A stretch of 10,121 nucleotides of DNA from Candidatus Peregrinibacteria bacterium CG11_big_fil_rev_8_21_14_0_20_46_8 (GCA_002796025.1 PCVQ01000049.1:1-10121), one strand, 5' to 3'. Numbered from the stretch's first letter, positions 1 through 6,766 are shown. The notes: generated from the sequence alone by a model not told the origin. Made by a program: numbers and translations.

Positions 1-1499
1 TCAATCTTAAATTGAGCAAGATGGAGGCCGACATTGCAAAGATGATTTTGCAAGAGGTCAGTCATCGATTGCAATTTTTGGAAGATGTCGGACTTGGCTA
101 CTTAACGTTAGACCGTGCGGCAAACACCCTTTCGGGAGGTGAGGCACAGCGCATCCGTTTAGCAACACAGATCGGCTCGAAGTTGAGCGGTGTAATCTAT
201 GTTTTGGACGAACCTTCGATTGGCCTGCATCAAAACGATAATGCGAAATTAATTAAAACACTTGTTGAACTGCGTGATCTTGGCAATACCGTGCTCGTTG
301 TCGAACACGATGTCGATACGATGTTGTCTGCTGACTACTTGCTCGATATCGGGCCGGGTGCCGGTAAACATGGCGGGTCGGTTGTGGCTGCAGGAACGCC
401 AAAAGAAGTTATGTTAGACAAGAATTCTGTGACTGGACAGTACTTGTCCGGTAAGGCAGAAATTGCAACTCCTGCAACCCGGCGCAAAGGAAGCGGTAAG
501 AAAATTCAAATTGTCAGTGCCACTGAGCACAATTTGCAGGATGTTACCGTCGATATTCCATTGGGTGTCTTTATTGGAATTACCGGTGTATCGGGCTCTG
601 GTAAGTCGACCCTCATTAACGATATTTTGGTAAAGTCGGTTTCGCAAAAGTTATATAAGTCACGCGCGCGTCCTGGAGCACATAAAGAAATTAAAGGTAT
701 CGAGCATTTAGATAAACTTATTAGTATAGACCAGTCGCCAATCGGACGCACGCCGCGGTCGAATGCTGCTACATATACCGGTGTCTTTACCGATATCCGT
801 GATTTATTTGCGCAGACGCCGGAAGCAAAAACGCGAGGATACAAAGCAGGACGCTTTAGCTTTAATGTAAAGGGCGGCCGCTGCGAGGCTTGTGCCGGTG
901 ATGGTTTGAAGAAAATCGAAATGCACTTTTTGCCGGATATTTATGTTCCGTGTGAAGACTGTAAGGGGCGCCGCTATAATCGTGAGGCGCTTGAGATTAC
1001 ATACCGCGGCAAAAATATTGCCGATGTTTTGGACATGACAGTTTCCGAGGCGCTCGAATTTTTCGAGAATATTCCTTCAATCAAAACAAAGCTTACAACA
1101 TTGAGCCAAGTTGGTTTGGACTACATTCATCTGGGTCAATCGGCAACAACGCTCTCTGGCGGTGAGGCTCAGCGTATTAAATTAGCAACTGAGTTATCGC
1201 GCCGCGCAACCGGCAAAACGCTCTATGTTTTAGATGAGCCCACGACCGGTCTGCACTTTGATGATGTAAAGAAGCTCCTCAGCGTCTTGCAAGAGTTGGT
1301 TGAGCGCGGAAATACCGTGCTGACCATTGAGCACAATTTAGATGTTATCAAGTCCGTAGATCATATTATTGATTTGGGACCCGAGGGAGGTGATAAAGGA
1401 GGAGAGGTGGTAGGATTTGGTACTCCCGAAGAAGTTGCCGGTATAAAAAGATCACTCACCGGTCACTGGTTAAAGAAGATTGGTGTCGGGCAAGCTTAA
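1..1499 (+). CDS. uvrA: UvrA, excinuclease ABC subunit A (C-terminal half, 5' end outside window)
   Basis: UvrA is the ATP-dependent damage-recognition subunit of nucleotide excision repair; it works as a dimer with UvrB on DNA in the cytoplasm. The reading frame is already open at base 3, so the start lies upstream. About 498 residues are visible, against roughly 940 for the full family. In order they show the ABC signature of the first ATPase (LSGGEAQRIRLATQIG, near 129), its Walker B (VLDEPSIGLH, near 198), the Walker A of the second ATPase (GVSGSGKST, near 585), a C-X2-C/C-X2-C zinc module (Cys codons at 882, 891, 951 and 960), the second signature (LSGGEAQRIKLATELS) and its Walker B (VLDEPTTGLH). 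The sequence is intact and collinear with known UvrA. The TAA stop at 1497-1499 overlaps the stop of the convergent DHH gene, leaving no room for a separate terminator. Confidence 0.98.
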   Translation, partial: NLKLSKMEADIAKMILQEVSHRLQFLEDVGLGYLTLDRAANTLSGGEAQRIRLATQIGSKLSGVIYVLDEPSIGLHQNDNAKLIKTLVELRDLGNTVLVVEHDVDTMLSADYLLDIGPGAGKHGGSVVAAGTPKEVMLDKNSVTGQYLSGKAEIATPATRRKGSGKKIQIVSATEHNLQDVTVDIPLGVFIGITGVSGSGKSTLINDILVKSVSQKLYKSRARPGAHKEIKGIEHLDKLISIDQSPIGRTPRSNAATYTGVFTDIRDLFAQTPEAKTRGYKAGRFSFNVKGGRCEACAGDGLKKIEMHFLPDIYVPCEDCKGRRYNREALEITYRGKNIADVLDMTVSEALEFFENIPSIKTKLTTLSQVGLDYIHLGQSATTLSGGEAQRIKLATELSRRATGKTLYVLDEPTTGLHFDDVKKLLSVLQELVERGNTVLTIEHNLDVIKSVDHIIDLGPEGGDKGGEVVGFGTPEEVAGIKRSLTGHWLKKIGVGQA

Positions 1500-3073
1500 A
1501 CTACTGGTGGCGGAGGTGGTGGCGGCTTGGGCTCGGTCGGATTTGGCGTAGGTTCAATAGGACCCGGCGGAGGAAAGGGGCTTGGTGGTGGAGCAGGAGC
1601 GGGCGAAGGAGCTGGTGCTGGCGGCGCTGGTGGATGCGGCGTTTGTGCAGGTGTTGGTTCCGGCGTTGCGGGTTCTGGTGCTGCGGGTTCTGGTGTTGCC
1701 GGCACCGCTGCGGGCACAACTGGCGCAGATGCAGGGCTTACAGAGGCAGGTACAGGACTCGGCGGCGCTTTCGGATCGGCTTCCCACCAAATTCGTGCAG
1801 GCTCACTGCTGACTTCTTGTTGCGGCGTACCGCTTTGTGGCGGTTCAATCTCTTGCATAACATTTTCTTGTTTCTCTCTTCCTGTATCCTGCTTGCCTGC
1901 TTCCTTTATCTCCTCCACATGATCTCCCAAGTGCAGCCGCTTGCTCTGAAATGCACGGAATTTTTCGAGCACTTGCTTTTCGGCTTCTTCAATATTGATG
2001 CCTTTCATCGGGAATCCTGCAGCTTGCGCATGACCTCCGCCATCAAACATTGTCGCCAGTTCGCTCGCATCGATACTCGATGTTGTGGTCCGAATGCTGC
2101 TCTTTACTTCACCATCTTTATCTTTTAACAAGAAAATAATTTCTGCATTCGGCGCATTGCTCATCAGTTCATCAATCACACCTTCGGTCTGATCCGGTGA
2201 CGCTCCAATCTCATCAAAATCTTTTTTTGTAAGTACCGACCATACCATTTTATACTTCATGTCGTGTTGGATTTTCGTGAGCGTGCGGCCCCACAACCGG
2301 AGCTGCGAAAGTTGCTTCGTCTTATAAATGTGCCGGATAATTTCTTGTTGGCGCGCACCAAAGCCAATAAGTTTTGCTGCAATTGCAAAGGCATCCGGCG
2401 TGGTATTTGGATTTTGAAAACTGCCGGTATCAGTAATAAGACCCGCCAATAAAAGCGTTGCGACATCTTCATCCATCAGCTTTTCGCCCAGCGCTTCAAT
2501 AATCGGCAGCAGCAGAACCGTTGTTGACGGTGCCATAATATCCACCAAATTTATTTTTCCAAACGAAGAGTTACTCGCATGGTGATCGATATTAATTACC
2601 GGCGCCAAGTGCAGCAGCTCCGGAAAATTTTCATAAATAGAGCCGAACTGTGAAGGGTCCGCGGCATCTACTGTAATAATGCAGTCATATTTAAATGCAC
2701 CGTTTTCAAAGCTTACATGGTCTTTGTCTATGGTTCCGCTTTCCGGCGTTACAAAAATATTCACTTTGTTACCTTGAATTTCGTGCCGTACATTTTTTAC
2801 TTTATGGTCGCGGCAGTCGATGCTGATTACAAATTCTTGCGAGGCATCGAGCGTTTCAGAAATCGCTTTAATCGAAGGAAGAAAGTCGTAGCTGTGCGGA
2901 ATTTTTTCTTCTGCAACAACCGTTACATTTTTGCCGAGCTTTTTGAGTACAAGATATAGACTTAAACTTGAACCCAAGCAGTCGCCATCGATAGGAGACG
3001 ATGGAAGTATAAGAATATCCTTGCTCTTCTGGAGCAGCGCTACGATATCTTGTTGTGTTTGTGTAAGTCCCAT
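1496..3073 (-). CDS. DHH/DHHA1 phosphoesterase (NrnA/pAp-phosphatase-like) with long proline-rich C-terminal tail
   Basis: 525 residues. The first ~380 match the DHH-DHHA1 family whose NrnA-type members degrade nanoRNA, pAp or linear dinucleotides using manganese. Visible motifs are DGDCLGS (D29, D31), the motif II aspartate D136 in TVDAAD, DHH at 163-165, TDTGSF (D215), and the DHHA1 glycine motif GGGHAQAAG at 345-353, preceded by R328. Two things are odd. The histidine normally four residues before the first motif I aspartate is Ser25, and the spacing from motif I to motif II (107 residues) looks about 50 longer than in NrnA. From ~382 onward a tail of about 145 residues is rich in Pro, Ala and Glu, contains a WW pair, has PEPA-type repeats and ends in seven prolines; usual family members end near 320-340. 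The start is set by the ideal promoter ending 6 nt before the ATG. Substrate is not determinable; the fold is clear. Confidence 0.9.
   Translation of the reverse strand: MGLTQTQQDIVALLQKSKDILILPSSPIDGDCLGSSLSLYLVLKKLGKNVTVVAEEKIPHSYDFLPSIKAISETLDASQEFVISIDCRDHKVKNVRHEIQGNKVNIFVTPESGTIDKDHVSFENGAFKYDCIITVDAADPSQFGSIYENFPELLHLAPVINIDHHASNSSFGKINLVDIMAPSTTVLLLPIIEALGEKLMDEDVATLLLAGLITDTGSFQNPNTTPDAFAIAAKLIGFGARQQEIIRHIYKTKQLSQLRLWGRTLTKIQHDMKYKMVWSVLTKKDFDEIGASPDQTEGVIDELMSNAPNAEIIFLLKDKDGEVKSSIRTTTSSIDASELATMFDGGGHAQAAGFPMKGINIEEAEKQVLEKFRAFQSKRLHLGDHVEEIKEAGKQDTGREKQENVMQEIEPPQSGTPQQEVSSEPARIWWEADPKAPPSPVPASVSPASAPVVPAAVPATPEPAAPEPATPEPTPAQTPHPPAPPAPAPSPAPAPPPSPFPPPGPIEPTPNPTEPKPPPPPPPVV
1500..1800 (-). 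repeat. Low-complexity proline-rich coding segment with a 15-bp tandem repeat
   Basis: The 3' end of the DHH gene is GC-rich and repetitive. The clearest unit is a 15-bp tandem duplication on the plus strand at 1666-1680 and 1681-1695 (shared core tgcgggttctggtg), which encodes alternating Pro-Glu-Pro-Ala/Thr steps on the minus strand. The period is a multiple of three, so copy-number change would keep the frame. The last codons encode seven consecutive prolines, which in bacteria normally need EF-P for efficient translation. The matching plus-strand open frame is a glycine-rich shadow. Confidence 0.75.
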
Positions 3074-3079
3074 CCTTAT

Positions 3080-3108
3080 ATTATAAAATAATTTATATAT
3101 TTAGTCAA
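3080..3108 (-). promoter_or_regulatory. Near-consensus sigma70-type promoter of the DHH gene, leaderless geometry
   Basis: On the minus strand TTGACT (3108-3103) is followed by a 17-nt AT-only spacer and TATAAT (3085-3080). Only six bases (ATAAGG) separate the -10 box from the ATG at 3073. Transcription starting the usual ~7 nt after the -10 would begin on or beside the start codon, giving a leaderless mRNA. A 10-bp palindrome TTAAGCTTAA (3112-3121) lies just upstream of the -35; its role is unknown. Confidence 0.8.
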
Positions 3109-3201
3109 GAATTAAGCTTAAGAAAATGGGAGGCAGCTTATCAGAAGAGTACCTTCGCGTAAAGCATGGTTTCATCCTGATCCGTTCCGTGTGGTTTTTT
3201 G

Positions 3202-3230
3202 TTCGACGTGCGTATATTTTTCCTTATACT
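3202..3230 (+). promoter_or_regulatory. Putative promoter of the zincin-like gene (TATACT -10, weak -35)
   Basis: TATACT at 3225-3230 is followed by six bases (AAAGCC) and then the ATG at 3237, the same spacing as at the DHH gene on the other strand. The -35 is poor (TTCGAC at 3202-3207, 17-nt spacer). This supports 3237 over 3126 as the translation start, because an mRNA starting here would not contain the upstream ATG. Confidence 0.5.
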
Positions 3231-3236
3231 AAAGCC

Positions 3237-3881
3237 ATGGAAGCATGCATTAGCCACTATAGAGGCATCGATGGCGCATATGGCGAAAGTGTCGATGCTG
3301 CTATTGGCAAGGCGGAGTCAAAAATGGGCCGGAGTTTTAATAACGGCAGAGTTTTAAGTGTCAGTGAGATGGGCGATGCTGCGGGAAGATGCCATATGGG
3401 CAGCAGCCGGCCGCTCGAATATCGTGAAGATATATTTGGATTGAATCCTGAGAAGCTGCGCGCGCTGAAGGACAGCGTGAAAAACAGCGCGGCAAATGAT
3501 GAAGCCGGCTTGGATAGCGCCGAACCGCCTGCACTCTCCGTTGAGCAACAATCGATACTGACGCATGTACTCGTGCATGAAGCGGTTCACGATGGCCAAG
3601 ACTGCGACGGCACCGGCTGCGATTTTGAGGGCGCCACCGAGAGGAAGGCCTCACGTATTTCCGGTCACGCGCCGGTTGCGGCCTATGCCGACAAAGTGCG
3701 AGCCGCAAATGATATGGCAAGCGAAATCGGCGAATCTACTTTTGAAAAAATTGTGAGCGGACCGAATGCAAAAATTAACGCAATGCGCGAGTATGTTGCG
3801 GCGCGTGTGAAGAAAAATGGTGTGGAAGATTTTGAACGTGCGAGTGCTGAGGCCGAAGCGCTGATGCAGCGCGCGGCGTAA
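3237..3881 (+). CDS. Small zincin-like putative metalloprotease (HEAVH motif), function unknown
   Basis: 214 residues from the ATG at 3237; an in-frame ATG at 3126 would add 37 residues. I prefer 3237 because a TATACT -10 box sits six bases before it. Residues 114-118 read HEAVH, a HEXXH zinc-binding helix, followed by Gln121 and then an acidic helix EGATERKAS (E131, E135) that could supply the third metal ligand. The pattern HEXXHxxQ...EGxxE is typical of gluzincin-like peptidases. No signal peptide or membrane helix is visible from the 3237 start, so a cytosolic location is likely; the longer start would add a hydrophobic stretch near residues 15-33. The rest is alanine-rich and helical with no family I recognise. 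Peptidase activity is inferred from the motif alone. Confidence 0.65.
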   Translation: MEACISHYRGIDGAYGESVDAAIGKAESKMGRSFNNGRVLSVSEMGDAAGRCHMGSSRPLEYREDIFGLNPEKLRALKDSVKNSAANDEAGLDSAEPPALSVEQQSILTHVLVHEAVHDGQDCDGTGCDFEGATERKASRISGHAPVAAYADKVRAANDMASEIGESTFEKIVSGPNAKINAMREYVAARVKKNGVEDFERASAEAEALMQRAA

Positions 3882-3943
3882 GTAATGCTGTTACAGCAAT
3901 ATTGAATGATTGCGCGCCACTTGATTAAATCTGATTCGGTGGT

Positions 3944-3969
3944 ATTAATTACTCACGTGAGTAATTAAT
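3944..3969. promoter_or_regulatory. 26-bp perfect palindrome, candidate operator or AT-rich terminator
   Basis: Two 13-bp arms meet without a spacer around CACGTG: ATTAATTACTCAC then GTGAGTAATTAAT. It lies 62 bp after the stop of the zincin-like gene and spans the place where the -35 box of the next gene should be. As DNA it is a typical dimeric-repressor site. As RNA it could form an 11-bp stem with an ACGT loop followed by a T-rich tract (3973-3987), which would be a weak terminator. A smaller hairpin, TGCTG-TTA-CAGCA, lies at 3886-3898. Nothing else is seen in the 3882-3991 gap. Confidence 0.5.
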
Positions 3970-3978
3970 TAATCTTTT

Positions 3979-3984
3979 TATATT
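3979..3984 (+). promoter_or_regulatory. Putative -10 box of the methyltransferase-like gene
   Basis: TATATT lies seven bases before the ATG at 3992, again giving leaderless geometry. No good -35 is present; the best (GTGAGT, 3957-3962, 16-nt spacer) falls in the right half of the 26-bp palindrome, so a protein bound there would block the promoter or an activator could replace the -35. Confidence 0.4.
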
Positions 3985-3991
3985 TTTGTAA

Positions 3992-4945
3992 ATGTCGATA
4001 ACTTATCAAGACTATATTGCCTCAGTAGAGGCAGCGACGGATGAAGGCAGGATTATTTTTGCTGATTCTGCGACGGCACCATATGGTCCGCCAGATGCTT
4101 GGGGCCATCTCGATCTGGATCCGATGCATGGCAGAATTGGAAGTTGCAATACGCGGCCGCTGGATAGTACGGTAAAAGCATTAATTGAAAATTTTGCTCA
4201 CGAAGGCATGCGCTGCCTTGAGGGAGGCGCAGGTCTTGGGCGAGGTGTGTATGAAATAAATCAAATTGCAAATGCGGCCGGTATTCAGGATATCGAGATC
4301 GATACAGTTGCGCGTACGCCAATTGCGCCAGACATTGCGGTAATGAAAGGTGCTCTTGAAATAATTCGTGTTATCAAGACTAGATATCGTGATGTAGCTG
4401 AATCTGATTGGGAGGATTTTTCGAGCTATCTCGAATGTAACGGGCATGTGATTCTTTTGGAACTTTTGTGCAAAGTGCAAAATATTTTGGGTGTAGATTT
4501 TTTGAGAAAAATATCGAGTCCATATGTGCGTACACAATACATCGGTTCATTTCCTGAAGATATTCAGCCGGAGGGATTATATGATTTTTATTTCGATGTC
4601 CTCGGGGCCTTTGAATATACCGATTGTCCTGAAGTCCATTTGAGGGTTCTTAAGAACATCGTGAAGCCCAGTGGTGCTGCAGTGTTTGATTTTGGTGGCT
4701 GTGTAAAGAGGTCAGAAGCATTGAGGGTACTGGCTGATGCAAATCCCGATGAACTTTTTTTAAATAATCGTGTACCGCGCCATGGTCTTTGGCAGATTGT
4801 CTGGCTGCGTCCAGAGCATCCATTAGCGCGCTTTTTTCGTGCACAAAAAGATGAGCTCGGGTATGTAAAAAAGCGTCATGCACAAAATAGATGGGATATT
4901 TTTCCTATGCATGATTTCATTCAGCATGCAGTCGCTAACACTTAA
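3992..4945 (+). CDS. Divergent class I SAM-dependent methyltransferase-like protein
   Basis: 317 residues, no signal peptide or membrane segment. Two stretches suggest a Rossmann methyltransferase: a glycine-rich motif I (CLEGGAGLGRG, residues 75-85, resembling the SAM-binding LDxGxGxG loop) and a later block YDFYFDVLGAFEYTDCPEVH (197-216) leading to VLKNIVKPSGAAVFDFGG (219-236), which matches motif IV and the 'LKPGG' motif of type 11-like methyltransferases. Between them is a helical segment of about 90 residues that I do not recognise. The acidic residue after strand 2 that normally binds the SAM ribose is not obvious. The ATG at 3992 is chosen because a -10 box precedes it by seven bases. 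The 3' end overlaps recJ by 11 bp in tail-to-tail orientation. The substrate is unknown, and it could be a degenerate non-catalytic relative. Confidence 0.6.
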   Translation: MSITYQDYIASVEAATDEGRIIFADSATAPYGPPDAWGHLDLDPMHGRIGSCNTRPLDSTVKALIENFAHEGMRCLEGGAGLGRGVYEINQIANAAGIQDIEIDTVARTPIAPDIAVMKGALEIIRVIKTRYRDVAESDWEDFSSYLECNGHVILLELLCKVQNILGVDFLRKISSPYVRTQYIGSFPEDIQPEGLYDFYFDVLGAFEYTDCPEVHLRVLKNIVKPSGAAVFDFGGCVKRSEALRVLADANPDELFLNNRVPRHGLWQIVWLRPEHPLARFFRAQKDELGYVKKRHAQNRWDIFPMHDFIQHAVANT

Positions 4946-6644
4946 AATCAATCATTCGCAGTTGCAGCGATCGGCGGCCCTGCCAGATGTTTTCATCGAG
5001 TTCGGCAACAATGTCGATGGGTGCGCCGACTGTTAATTGATTGGCAAATGCGCCAAGGCGAAAGCCGATGCAGTCCAGTGTACCTGCCCCGCCTTGGCGG
5101 TGGCCCGAGCCGTTTGCACCTGCCCCGTCGTTGGCGGGGCGTACACCGAGTTTTAGATGCTTTTTATCTGCGCCAACGGTTTTAAAATTTTTCACAATCA
5201 AACCTTCACATAAAAATCTTGGATGTTCATTGCCTGCACCAAACGGTTGAAAACTTTGCAGTAGCTCATAGGTCTGCATTGTTATGTCGTGTTGTGCAAG
5301 TGCGCACTCAACTTCTAATTTCGAAGGTATATTGAGTGTGTGTGCAAATTCGTCCGCAAATTGCTGCACTTTTTCTTTAAATTTTTCGAGGTGCATACGT
5401 TCAACTTCAAATCCCGCTGCAGCTGCATGGCCGCCAAAGTGTGTAAGATACTCCCGTGCTGCGCCCAGTGCATCGACAATATTAAAGCCCTCTACCGAGC
5501 GGCATGAGCCGATCGCGCTGACTTCACGCTCTTCCATAACAATGGCGGGCTTACCATATGTCTCTACGATTTTTGCGGCAAGAATGCCGATGACGCCGGC
5601 ATGAAATTCAGCATGATGCACAATAATTATTGGAAGATCTCGCTGCACATCGGCCTGTTTGCGCACAAGCTTCATCAATTTTTCGGTTAGCTTTTGACGC
5701 TCTTTATTCAGCGCATCTAAATTTTTTGCAAGTGCGTCGCTTTTATCTTCCCCGTGAAGCAGAAGGTTCAGCGCATCGTTTGCATGACTCATTCTGCCTG
5801 CCGCATTTAAACGCGGTCCCATTAAAAACCCAATGTCTTGGGTATTAACTACGCCGTTTACTCCTGCAATTTTTTTCAACTTTGAAAGTCCGGGCCATCG
5901 TGTTGTATTCAGTACGCGCAATCCCTCTTTTACAATATAGCGGTTCTCGCCAATGAGCGGACCAAAGTCGCCGATTGTCCCGATGCAGGCAAGGTCGAGC
6001 ATTTTTTCTACCTCTTCTTCGTGATTTTTTGTTCGCCGCATCAAGAGCGCCTGTGCAAATTTTAGAGCGACTGCGCTGCCCGTAAGTTCATCAAAAGGAT
6101 ATCCGCTGTTTGGCAATTTGGGATGCAAAATTGCATAGGCATTTGGAATTTTTTCGGGCACGGTATGGTGGTCGGTAATAATCACGTCCATACCTTTTTC
6201 GTTTGCCAGCGCAACTTCTTGAAAACAAGAGATGCCGTTGTCTACCGTAACGATAAGTTTTACATCCAGCTTATGAAACGCCTCAATAAACTTGGCGCGC
6301 AGGCCGTAGCCGTCTTCTATGCGGTGAGGGAGCCGGTATGAGATATTTGCACCCAGTTTGGTGAGTGTACGCATAAGGATTGCAGTTCCGGTAATGCCGT
6401 CTAAATCGTAATCACCGAAAATCATAATGCGTTCGCCGCGTTCAATGGCAGCACCAATGCGCTCTACCGCGCGTTCCATGTCACGCATTAAAAAAGGATC
6501 GTGAAAGTCGCGTTCGCGGCTCGGATTGAGAAATCGTTCTGCGGCATCTTCACTTGCCAGACCACGGTTGTGCAGTAGTTTTTCGGTCAGACTGAGTGAT
6601 GGTTGGTTATTTTTGAGCTGCCAAATTTTGTTGAGAACGGACAT
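4935..6644 (-). CDS. recJ: RecJ, single-stranded-DNA-specific 5'-3' exonuclease
   Basis: 569 residues, close to the 577 of E. coli RecJ. RecJ degrades single-stranded DNA 5' to 3' with manganese or magnesium in recombination and mismatch or excision repair. Motifs in order: GDYDLDG (77-83), the motif II aspartate D135 (TVDNGIS), DHH (158-160), D226 in GTIGDFGPLIGENR, GPRLNAAGRM (276-285), the DHHA1 region with FHAGVIGILA (347-356), GSCRSVEGFN and GGHAAAAG (404-411), then the C-terminal OB domain with FQPFGAGNEHPRF (465-477). All expected catalytic residues are present. Residues 501-522 form a Gly/Ala/Asn-rich insertion encoded by a GC-rich palindromic element between HLKL and TLDCIGF, where relatives normally have a short turn. 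A TGn-TATACT extended -10 lies seven bases before the ATG. The gene converges on and overlaps the methyltransferase-like gene. Confidence 0.96.
   Translation of the reverse strand: MSVLNKIWQLKNNQPSLSLTEKLLHNRGLASEDAAERFLNPSRERDFHDPFLMRDMERAVERIGAAIERGERIMIFGDYDLDGITGTAILMRTLTKLGANISYRLPHRIEDGYGLRAKFIEAFHKLDVKLIVTVDNGISCFQEVALANEKGMDVIITDHHTVPEKIPNAYAILHPKLPNSGYPFDELTGSAVALKFAQALLMRRTKNHEEEVEKMLDLACIGTIGDFGPLIGENRYIVKEGLRVLNTTRWPGLSKLKKIAGVNGVVNTQDIGFLMGPRLNAAGRMSHANDALNLLLHGEDKSDALAKNLDALNKERQKLTEKLMKLVRKQADVQRDLPIIIVHHAEFHAGVIGILAAKIVETYGKPAIVMEEREVSAIGSCRSVEGFNIVDALGAAREYLTHFGGHAAAAGFEVERMHLEKFKEKVQQFADEFAHTLNIPSKLEVECALAQHDITMQTYELLQSFQPFGAGNEHPRFLCEGLIVKNFKTVGADKKHLKLGVRPANDGAGANGSGHRQGGAGTLDCIGFRLGAFANQLTVGAPIDIVAELDENIWQGRRSLQLRMIDFKC
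5080..5144. repeat. GC-rich palindromic element inserted in frame in recJ
   Basis: The segment is bounded by GTAC at both ends (5080-5083 and 5141-5144). Its ends are inverted repeats: GTACCTGCCCCGCC at the left and GGCGGGGCGTAC at the right, differing only by a two-base bulge. Inside are two related units, CCTGCCCCGCCTTGGCGG (5083-5100) and CCTGCCCCGTCGTTGGCGGGG (5119-5139, 21 bp), the second able to form a GCCCCG/CGGGGC stem. Together with one base it accounts for the 22 extra residues (501-522) of RecJ. The GC richness contrasts with the flanks. The design recalls Rickettsia palindromic elements, which also insert in frame in genes; that comparison is by analogy only. Confidence 0.6.
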
Positions 6645-6651
6645 TAGATTG

Positions 6652-6660
6652 AGTATAGCA
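6652..6660 (-). promoter_or_regulatory. Extended -10 promoter of recJ
   Basis: On the minus strand TGC-TATACT (6660-6652) is an extended -10 motif ending seven bases before the recJ ATG. The -35 is weak. The spacing again predicts a transcript starting at or next to the ATG. It is divergent from the plus-strand promoter at 6676-6703, with about 15 bp between the two core elements. Confidence 0.6.
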
Positions 6661-6675
6661 GAGGGCTCGTTTTGG

Positions 6676-6703
6676 TTGATTTGAAGGGGAGGTGTGGTAT
6701 ACT
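6676..6703 (+). promoter_or_regulatory. Plus-strand promoter upstream of a short non-coding unit
   Basis: TTGATT (6676-6681), a 16-nt spacer and TATACT (6698-6703) form a good sigma70-type promoter. The start would be near 6710. No coding frame follows; a strong hairpin terminator ends the unit about 57 nt later. Confidence 0.55.
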
Positions 6704-6709
6704 AATTGT

Positions 6710-6766
6710 GACGAGTCTCTCCGGAATCCCATTGAGAAAAGATCCCATGCTGGGGTCTTTTCTTTT
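6710..6766 (+). ncRNA. Putative ~57-nt small RNA with antisense complementarity to the tRNA-like RNA
   Basis: The unit is defined by the promoter at 6676-6703 and the terminator at 6735-6766 and has no plausible ORF. Its first 22 bases (6710-6731) match plus-strand bases 6819-6840 at 19 of 22 positions, including 12 in a row (GACGAGTCTCTC). Since the tRNA-like RNA is read from the minus strand across 6819-6840, the small RNA could pair with its 8-nt loop, one side of its stem and its D-loop-like segment. Existence of the RNA is inferred from signals only. An alternative is that the match is a leftover of a partial duplication. Confidence 0.4.
6735..6766. terminator. Strong intrinsic terminator, usable in both directions
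   Basis: A 12-bp stem (6735-6746 with 6752-6763, one G-U pair) closes on a five-base loop ATGCT and is followed by TTTT (6763-6766) on the plus strand. On the minus strand the inner GACCCC/GGGATC stem is followed by TTTTCT, so it can also stop transcription from the tRNA-like RNA. It sits between the two convergent non-coding units. Confidence 0.8.

Noticed and set aside
1527..1922. Plus-strand open frame encoding a glycine/alanine-rich protein
   Set aside because: It is the exact antisense of the proline-rich DHH tail; Gly codons mirror Pro codons. No promoter or start signal.
3126..3236. Upstream ATG (3126) as start of the zincin-like gene, adding a hydrophobic N-terminus
   Set aside because: A -10 box lies six bases before the ATG at 3237, matching other genes here, so the 3126 codon would probably not be transcribed. 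Kept as an alternative.
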